Assembly (NCBI GenBank): GCA_050732575.1
Contig: JBOHRF010000224.1
Span: forward strand, 1 to 8,476
Length of the DNA stretch: 8,476 nucleotides
Reading direction: 5' to 3'
From: JBBDWZ01 sp050732575
GTDB lineage: Bacteria > Gemmatimonadota > Gemmatimonadetes > Longimicrobiales > RSA9
Shown: piece by piece, positions 1-4,339 of the stretch
How positions within the stretch are numbered: position 1 is the first letter of the stretch
Layout: every line of letters starts with the position of its first letter
Program-made: the position numbers and the translations under genes
The notes under the pieces: model-generated
What the model was told of the DNA's origin: nothing
Database searches by the model: none
Seen by the model: only the letters and a program-made list of their open reading frames with translations

Positions 1-19
1 GTGGTCGGACGGCCGGCTC

Positions 20-155
20 CCATGATTCGGGAGCGTAGAGCGGGAGTTAGGAGCGGGAGCAGGCGGGAGCGGGCCTGTGCGCACCGATCATCGGTAGGCC
101 GGCACCCGCGCAGGCCGCGCCTGCTCCCGTTATGCGCTCCCGCTCCCGAACATGG
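20..155. repeat. Large nested GC-rich inverted repeat (REP-like palindromic element candidate)
   Basis: Four nested complementary arms are visible. The outer arm CCATGATTCGGGAGCG (20-35) pairs with 141-155 with one bulged A. The next arm CGGGAGCAGGCG (54-65) is a perfect complement of 118-129. GGCCTGTGCG (72-81) pairs with 107-116 with a single G.U-type mismatch. The tip ACCGAT-C-ATCGGT (83-95) is a perfect 6-bp palindrome. The left side also carries a direct repeat, GAGCGGGAG, at 38-46 and 51-59. As DNA or RNA this could fold into a stem over 130 nt long. There is no T-tract after it, so an ordinary intrinsic terminator is unlikely. A REP/BIME-type dispersed palindrome, a miniature mobile element or a structured RNA are all possible; the sequence alone does not decide. 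The arms are seen directly; the identity is inference. Confidence 0.6.
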
Positions 156-586
156 TGAACCGAAAGCATGGCTCTCTTGTCGGACAGGCTCTGATCGTTA
201 ACGAGAACGTGAAACGAAAGGGAAGGCGTAACGGAAGGAGGTGGCGCTATTTACTAAGTGTGGATGACACGCAGGCCCGGGATAGGAATACACCGCTGGG
301 GATTCGGCTTCTGGTGAGATTCTCGACCAGGCGCAGGGGACTGGTACTGCGCAGCCAGGGCAATTTGATTATGGACGGCAGTTGTTCTTCGGACTGACTG
401 GACTCAGAGGAGCGACATTGCCATGGGCTGCGCTTCGGTTTGCCAGGCTCCATGTCCAGATGTAGAGCCCGGCCCCCCAGCCTGACAGTGGACCTTGGTC
501 TCAGCACCAGTTCCGACCGTCTTGACGGGTGACGCGCAGCACCCGTCCATTGTCGAGACTCCCATCCTCCAGAACGCGAGCCAGCC
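156..586. other. Gene-poor region upstream of the asparaginase gene
   Basis: No convincing coding region was found. Reading frames here are short, lack recognisable motifs and have mixed third-base composition unlike the GC-rich third positions of the flanking genes. Two small adjacent hairpins are visible: CTGGTGAG (311-318) with CTC-G-ACCAG (322-330), and GCGCAG (331-336) with CTGCGC (347-352). A strong AGGAGGT Shine-Dalgarno-like string lies at 236-242, but no usual start codon stands at a proper distance with a sensible frame behind it. A start-less frame at 286-465 is the only stretch with a vaguely protein-like translation. The region probably holds the promoter of the downstream gene, though no good -35/-10 pair was identified. 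Confidence 0.5.
517..547 (+). promoter_or_regulatory. Competing hairpins ahead of the asparaginase gene
   Basis: GACGGGTG (524-531) is perfectly complementary to CACCCGTC (540-547), giving an 8-bp stem with an 8-nt loop. The same left arm can instead pair its GACGG (524-528) with the upstream CCGTC (517-521) across a TT. The two folds exclude each other, a geometry seen in attenuators. The element ends 39 nt before the ATG at 587. There is no U-run after the second stem, so a classical terminator is not supported; an operator for a dimeric regulator is an alternative. The pairing is seen; the function is inference. Confidence 0.3.
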
Positions 587-1708
587 ATGGCCGATGCTCT
601 GAACCGCCGCGACTTCGTTGCCACGGGCGCCCTGGCCGGCGCCGCGTTGGCCTTCCCGGAAAACCTGCTCGGGCAGGCGCCCGCGGTACGGCGCCGCACG
701 CCCGCCAAACCGGTTGTTGTTTCATCGGACAATGGCAACCGCTCCCGAGATGGCGCAGGCCAGACCTGTGTGCAGAAAGCCTTCGCGCTGATGACGCAGG
801 GCGCGGATGTACTCGATGCGCTAATAGCCGGCGTCAACATCGTCGAGTTGGATCCTGCCGATACCAGCGTTGGGTTCGGCGGATTGCCCAACGCCGATGG
901 CGTGGTGCAACTCGATGCCTCGGTGATGCACGGGCCCAAACGCCAGGCCGGCGCGGTCGCCGGTCTGGAAGGTGTGCGCATGGCCTCGAGGGTTGCGTTG
1001 CTGGTATCTCAAGTCACTGATCATCACCTGCTGGTGGGCAAAGGCGCTCAGGATTTTGCGCGGCAGATGGGATTCCCCATCGAGGATGACCTGAACACAG
1101 AGGAATCGCGCCGTCTGTGGCTCGAGTGGAAGCGGCGCATAGATCCCACGCACTGGCTCGATCCCACCAAGCGCAATGAAGAATCGTTGCGTGTTGGGCT
1201 TCAGATGGTGCAGGAAGGTTTGATCGATCCGCTACATTTTTATGGTACCATCAACTGCAATGGCATCAACGCACAGGGACATATCTGTGGCACGACCACG
1301 ACCAGCGGTCGGGCCTGGAAGGTGCCCGGGCGGGTCGGCGATTCGCCCATTCTGGGTGCCGGCCTTTACGTCGATACAGAAATTGGCGCGGCAGGCTCCA
1401 CGGGCAGAGGCGAGGCGAATCTGTATGGGCTGTGCTCGTTCATGATCGTAGAAAACCTGCGGCGCGGCATGTCGCCTAAAGACGCCGGACTCGATGTGTG
1501 CAGGCGCATCCAGCGGAACACGGTGGAGAAACGGCTGCTGAACAGTCGCGGTCTGCCCAATTTCGGCATCGAGTTCTACGTGCTCAACGCGCGCGGCGAA
1601 CATGCCGGCGTATCCATGTATCCGGGTTCTCGCTACACGGTCTGTGACGAGCAGGGCCCGCGCCAGGTGGAATGCTCGGCACTGCTGGAAGGTCAGGCTG
1701 CCGGGTAA
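587..1708 (+). CDS. N4-(beta-N-acetylglucosaminyl)-L-asparaginase, Tat-exported (Ntn hydrolase)
   Basis: This 373-aa protein belongs to the glycosylasparaginase / isoaspartyl peptidase (asparaginase type 2) Ntn-hydrolase family. These enzymes cleave the amide between asparagine and a sugar, or related beta-aspartyl bonds, after autoproteolytic activation. Residues 6-29 form a twin-arginine signal (NRRDFVATG then an Ala-rich segment), so export to the periplasm in folded form is likely. The mature part shows the family's GFGGLPNADG (about 97-105) and YGTINC, whose Thr221 is the expected new N-terminal nucleophile. It also has GTTTTSG (235-241) and the substrate-binding GRVGDSPILGAG (248-259, Arg249 and Asp252), followed by GAAGSTGRGE. 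Length is normal and nothing is broken. Gly rather than Asp precedes the nucleophile, as in plant-type asparaginases. Start: the ATG gives the Tat motif directly, although the Shine-Dalgarno is weak. It converges on the GPP34 gene 5 bp downstream. Exact substrate is unproven. Confidence 0.9.
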   Translation: MADALNRRDFVATGALAGAALAFPENLLGQAPAVRRRTPAKPVVVSSDNGNRSRDGAGQTCVQKAFALMTQGADVLDALIAGVNIVELDPADTSVGFGGLPNADGVVQLDASVMHGPKRQAGAVAGLEGVRMASRVALLVSQVTDHHLLVGKGAQDFARQMGFPIEDDLNTEESRRLWLEWKRRIDPTHWLDPTKRNEESLRVGLQMVQEGLIDPLHFYGTINCNGINAQGHICGTTTTSGRAWKVPGRVGDSPILGAGLYVDTEIGAAGSTGRGEANLYGLCSFMIVENLRRGMSPKDAGLDVCRRIQRNTVEKRLLNSRGLPNFGIEFYVLNARGEHAGVSMYPGSRYTVCDEQGPRQVECSALLEGQAAG

Positions 1709-1713
1709 AACAA

Positions 1714-2403
1714 TCAGCCGATGACGGCCACGGTTGCGGCCGCACTGACCGCTTCTACGGCTTTATGCACGGCCGCAATCGCATCCCTGACCGATGCGTC
1801 GAGCGTGGCTGGCAGCGGCAAGGCTTCAATGCGTGACTTGCGCCGCTTCAATTCCTTGCGGTCAGCCATGAAGCGCAATAGATCCGCCCGGTACGCCAGC
1901 CTAGTGACGATCGCGGTGCGCACGTCCACCTCGCCGTCCTGGAAGATGGCTTTGCGCATGCGCTCGGTCAGCTCGCGTTCCGGCCTGGGATCGACCATCG
2001 GATAGAGTTGCCGTGAAAACACGAACAGCACGCGATCCTCACTCCGTCTCAGGATGCCGCGCTGGCAGAGCCGATCCGCTATGCGCTCCCTGAGTTTGGG
2101 GATGCCGGCAAACTTGCCGACCCAGGTCGCCACGTCAGCCCGTCGTTTGGCATTGTTCAGCAGGTGCATGCATTCATCCAATAACGGCTCCCCAACCAGC
2201 GACGGTCGCGTCACGGTGACCATTCTCTTCTTTTTGACCGGTTCAAATGTCACTCGTTGGGCGAGCAACAACTCGGCAACCATGGCACCGCCCAGGCCGA
2301 AGGTGAACCAGCCACCTTGCGTCTTGCCACTGTCGTCGTTCAGCGCAAGCAGCAGCACTTCTTCATGAAGGTAGAGATTGGGCGGCTTCGACATATCGAT
2401 CAT
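1714..2403 (-). CDS. GPP34 (GOLPH3/Vps74-like) family protein
   Basis: This 229-aa cytosolic protein has no signal peptide or membrane segment. It opens with NLYLHEEVLLLALNDDSG (9-26) and continues with FGLGGAMVAELLLAQRV (35-51), the conserved start of the GPP34 fold known from eukaryotic GOLPH3/Vps74. It also has a family-like LLDECMHLL (74-82) and PKLRERIADRLCQRGIL (102-118), where the eukaryotic protein has its RERL...GVL helix. In eukaryotes the fold binds phosphatidylinositol-4-phosphate and Golgi glycosyltransferase tails. By my alignment one of the PI4P arginines appears kept (Arg105), another is Gly38 and another Pro102, so PI4P binding is not expected. Bacterial GPP34 proteins have no established role. 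ATG at 2403 and ATG at 2394 (Met4) are both possible starts; neither has a good Shine-Dalgarno. The family call is firm and the function unknown. It is divergent from the M20 gene and convergent with the asparaginase. Confidence 0.85.
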   Translation of the reverse strand: MIDMSKPPNLYLHEEVLLLALNDDSGKTQGGWFTFGLGGAMVAELLLAQRVTFEPVKKKRMVTVTRPSLVGEPLLDECMHLLNNAKRRADVATWVGKFAGIPKLRERIADRLCQRGILRRSEDRVLFVFSRQLYPMVDPRPERELTERMRKAIFQDGEVDVRTAIVTRLAYRADLLRFMADRKELKRRKSRIEALPLPATLDASVRDAIAAVHKAVEAVSAAATVAVIG

Positions 2404-2417
2404 AGAGAGCCGTCTCT
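2404..2417. promoter_or_regulatory. Small palindrome in the GPP34/M20 divergent spacer
   Basis: AGAGA-GCCG-TCTCT is a perfect 5-bp inverted repeat with a 4-nt spacer. It abuts the GPP34 start codon inside a divergent intergenic region of only 48 bp. Such a position would suit a shared operator, but the repeat is short and could be chance. No clear -35/-10 pair was identified for either gene in this spacer. Confidence 0.2.
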
Positions 2418-2437
2418 GGGGGATACCAGTTCATTTT

Positions 2438-2444
2438 GAGGAGA
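2438..2444 (+). promoter_or_regulatory. Shine-Dalgarno of the M20 amidohydrolase gene
   Basis: GAGGAGA lies 7 nt before the ATG at 2452. It fixes that codon as the start and places a signal peptide at the N-terminus. Confidence 0.75.
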
Positions 2445-2451
2445 ACGCCAC

Positions 2452-3894
2452 ATGTTGAGACTACCAACATCCCTGGTGTCAGCGGTGCTGCTGATGCTGA
2501 TCATCAACCGACCGGCCATGGGTCAGGATGTCAAGGCCCAGCTGGCAGCGTTCATCGATGCGCGTCAGGCTGAATACACGGCCATAGCGCATCAAATCTG
2601 GACGTTTGCGGAGGTCGGCTACCAGGAGAAACAAAGCTCCGCGCTGCTGCAGGCGGAGTTGAAGAAAGCCGGCTTCGATGTGCAAGCCGGTGTTGCGGGC
2701 ATTCCCACCGCGTTCGTGGCCAGCTTTGGCACAGGCCAACCTGTGATCGGGATTCTGGCCGAGTTCGACGCGCTGCCCGGTCTGTCGCAAGGTGCGGTAC
2801 CCGAGCGCCAGCCGGTAGTGGCACTGGGACCGGGTCACGCCTGCGGACATCATCTTTTCGGCACCGCATCCATCGCCGCTGCCACGGCCATCAAGGACTG
2901 GCTTGCCCGCAGCGGACAGTCAGGCACTATCCGATTGTACGGCACACCTGCGGAAGAAGGTGGCGGTGGCAAGATCTACATGGTGCGTGCAGGTCTCTTC
3001 CGTGACGTCGATGTAGCATTGGACTGGCACCCAGGCTCGGAAAACGATGCCGGGCCGGGCACATCGCTGGCCAACAAGTCAGGCAAGTTTCGTTTTCGCG
3101 GCGTCTCCGCGCACGCAGCGGGCGCGCCCTGGCGCGGCCGCTCCGCACTCGATGCGGTGGAAGCCATGAATCACATGGCAGACATGCTGCGCGAGCACGT
3201 GCCCGATGGCACGCGCATCCATTACGTCATTACGCATGGCGGACTCGCGCCCAACGTGGTACCCGACTTTGCCGAAGCCTACTACTACGTGCGGCACAAG
3301 GACGCCGGTGTAGTGAACGAAGTTTGGGAGCGCATCGTCAAAGCGGCGCAGGGTGCTGCGCTGGGCACGGAAACGAGAGTCGAGCAGGAAGTAGTGAACG
3401 GCGTGTACGCCCTGCTGCCCAACGAAACGCTGGCGCGCGCCATCGACGCCAACCTGCGCCGTGTTGGTGGCATCAAGTACTCGGCCGAAGAACGCGCGTT
3501 CGCCGACAGGCTGAGCCAGTCTGAGGGCGTGGAAAAACGCGCCATCGCCGAAGCCGAGGCCGTCAAGCCATTCCAGACATCCGATGCGGGCGGGTCCACC
3601 GACGTGGGCGATGTGAGCTGGGTCGTCCCCAACTCCGGTTTCTCCACCGCTACCTGGGTGCCGGGAACACCCGCGCATTCCTGGCAGGCGGTGGCCGCCG
3701 GCGGCATGAGCATCGGTCACAAGGGCATGGTCAACGCGGCCAAGACGCTGGCCCTCACCGCATATGACCTCCTGACCACTCCCGCGCTCATCACGAAGGC
3801 ACGCCAGGAGTTCGAGCGGAAGCGCGGAGCAGGCTTTGTGTATCGCCCGCTGATTGGCGAACGCGCGCCGCCCCTCGACTATCGGAGTAGGTGA
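2452..3894 (+). CDS. Exported M20D-family amidohydrolase (AbgB-like)
   Basis: This 480-aa metal-dependent amidohydrolase belongs to the M20D group, which includes p-aminobenzoyl-glutamate hydrolase AbgB, IAA-amino acid hydrolases and N-acyl amino acid hydrolases. Residues 1-24 look like a Sec signal peptide with probable cleavage after PAMG. The catalytic domain shows GILAEFDALPG (100-110) and GPGHACGHH (126-134; Cys131 and His133 are expected metal ligands). YGTPAEEGGGG (163-173) supplies catalytic Glu168 and metal-binding Glu169. Further expected ligands are His193 in DWHPG and His409 in GTPAHSW. A dimerisation or lid domain probably lies at about 205-320, starting with KFRFRGVSAHAAGAPWRGRS. 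The long PGLSQGAVPERQPV insert and the GHACGHH form are more AbgB-like than hippuricase-like. All expected active-site residues are present. It likely cleaves an amide bond of a small N-acyl or aminobenzoyl amino acid outside the cytoplasm; the substrate cannot be told from sequence. Confidence 0.9.
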   Translation: MLRLPTSLVSAVLLMLIINRPAMGQDVKAQLAAFIDARQAEYTAIAHQIWTFAEVGYQEKQSSALLQAELKKAGFDVQAGVAGIPTAFVASFGTGQPVIGILAEFDALPGLSQGAVPERQPVVALGPGHACGHHLFGTASIAAATAIKDWLARSGQSGTIRLYGTPAEEGGGGKIYMVRAGLFRDVDVALDWHPGSENDAGPGTSLANKSGKFRFRGVSAHAAGAPWRGRSALDAVEAMNHMADMLREHVPDGTRIHYVITHGGLAPNVVPDFAEAYYYVRHKDAGVVNEVWERIVKAAQGAALGTETRVEQEVVNGVYALLPNETLARAIDANLRRVGGIKYSAEERAFADRLSQSEGVEKRAIAEAEAVKPFQTSDAGGSTDVGDVSWVVPNSGFSTATWVPGTPAHSWQAVAAGGMSIGHKGMVNAAKTLALTAYDLLTTPALITKARQEFERKRGAGFVYRPLIGERAPPLDYRSR

Positions 3895-3900
3895 TAGAAT
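3892..3900 (+). promoter_or_regulatory. Extended -10 promoter candidate for the PadR-permease pair
   Basis: TGATAGAAT matches an extended -10 (TG-N-TAGAAT, 5 of 6 in the hexamer). It overlaps the stop codon of the M20 gene. The only -35-like hexamer upstream (TCGACT, 3875-3880) is spaced too closely at 14 bp, so the extended -10 would have to suffice. Transcription from about 3907 would place the 3918-3936 palindrome in the early leader. Confidence 0.35.
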
Positions 3901-3917
3901 GCGTTCGCCACGATTCG

Positions 3918-3936
3918 GGTCATCACCACGATGACC
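3918..3936. promoter_or_regulatory. Perfect 19-bp palindrome, possible operator or hairpin
   Basis: GGTCATC-ACCAC-GATGACC is a perfect 7-bp inverted repeat with a 5-nt centre. The direct repeat CGATTCG flanks it at 3911-3917 and 3936-3942. It lies 23 bp after the M20 stop and 76 bp before the PadR start. The 7-5-7 form suits a dimeric winged-helix regulator such as PadR. It could also be a weak terminator of the M20 transcript, but no T-tract follows. The repeat is seen directly; the role is inferred. Confidence 0.45.
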
Positions 3937-3952
3937 GATTCGAAGCGATCCA

Positions 3953-3981
3953 TTGCGAGCGCTGCCGTGCGCTCATACTAT
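3953..3981 (+). promoter_or_regulatory. Second promoter candidate upstream of padR
   Basis: TTGCGA (3953-3958) and TACTAT (3976-3981) are separated by exactly 17 bp and each match 4 of 6 consensus positions. Transcription would begin near 3988, about 25 nt before the GTG start. If used, it rules out an upstream TTG start at 3953 for the regulator, because that codon would lie in the -35 box. Confidence 0.4.
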
Positions 3982-4002
3982 CACTGTAAGTTTGACCGGC
4001 CC

Positions 4003-4008
4003 GGGAGG
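4003..4008 (+). promoter_or_regulatory. Shine-Dalgarno of the PadR gene
   Basis: GGGAGG stands 4 nt before the GTG at 4013. It supports that start over the in-frame TTG at 3953, and the resulting N-terminus matches the PadR family better. Confidence 0.7.
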
Positions 4009-4012
4009 CTCC

Positions 4013-4339
4013 GTGTCACGCAATGCACTGGGAGAGTTCGAACACCATGTAATGCTCGCGCTCGTGCGGCTGGGCGGTCGGGCAGACGGCCCCCATGTCG
4101 TGCTGGAGCTGGAAGCGGTAACGGGTCGTTCGGTGTCGCCGGCGGCCGTGTTCATTGCCTTGCGGCGACTGGAGCAACGCGGCTATGCGCGCTCGTCGAA
4201 GCGGGAGCCGCAACCGGGTGAAGGTGGTCGTGGGCGACGAGTGTTCCAAGTGAGCGCGGCTGGCCAAGCCAAGTTGCGCGCGTCGCGTACCACGTTCGAG
4301 CGGCTTTGGGACACAGGGCCAGTCACGGGAACGTGGTGA
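4013..4339 (+). CDS. PadR family transcriptional regulator (permease-coupled type)
   Basis: This short 108-aa winged-helix protein starts at GTG. It opens with LGEFEHHVMLALVRLGG (6-22), the first PadR helix. The recognition region TGRSVSPAAVFIALRRLEQRGY (37-58) follows, where most relatives have AVY rather than AVF. A wing then reads RRVFQVSAAGQAKL (75-88). There is no long C-terminal dimerisation domain, which fits the small PadR class found beside ADOP permeases (TIGR03433-like). Its TGA overlaps the GTG of the permease (GTGA), implying one transcript and translational coupling. It probably represses its own operon, and the palindrome at 3918-3936 is a candidate binding site. An effector is not evident. 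The segment REPQPGEGGRGRR (64-76) in the wing is unusually Gly/Arg-rich but intact. Confidence 0.88.
   Translation: MSRNALGEFEHHVMLALVRLGGRADGPHVVLELEAVTGRSVSPAAVFIALRRLEQRGYARSSKREPQPGEGGRGRRVFQVSAAGQAKLRASRTTFERLWDTGPVTGTW

Noticed and set aside
120..160. Possible integron attC site in the palindromic region
   Set aside because: The required GTTRRRY and RYYYAAC core sites are not present, and no integrase or cassette array is seen.
1..201. 66-codon plus-strand frame at the left edge
   Set aside because: The translation is Arg-rich and follows the palindromic repeat; there is no sign it is the tail of a real gene.
423..485. 20-codon frame with AGAGGAG upstream, containing three cysteines
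   Set aside because: The Shine-Dalgarno spacing of 10 nt is acceptable, but the frame is too short and lacks any recognised peptide features.
529..1020. 163-codon plus-strand frame overlapping the asparaginase gene
   Set aside because: It is Arg/Cys-rich shadow translation of the asparaginase gene in another frame, with no motif.
3079..3720. 213-codon minus-strand frame inside the M20 gene
   Set aside because: It is antisense to a fully conserved active-site region and its translation shows no family features.
3953..4012. Upstream TTG start for PadR, adding 20 residues
   Set aside because: The GTG at 4013 has GGGAGG before it and starts at the family's usual N-terminus; the TTG falls in a candidate -35 box.
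4306..4335. ATG start for the permease 30 nt before GTG 4336
   Set aside because: It lies deep inside padR with no Shine-Dalgarno, while GTG 4336 overlaps the padR stop and has GGGA upstream.
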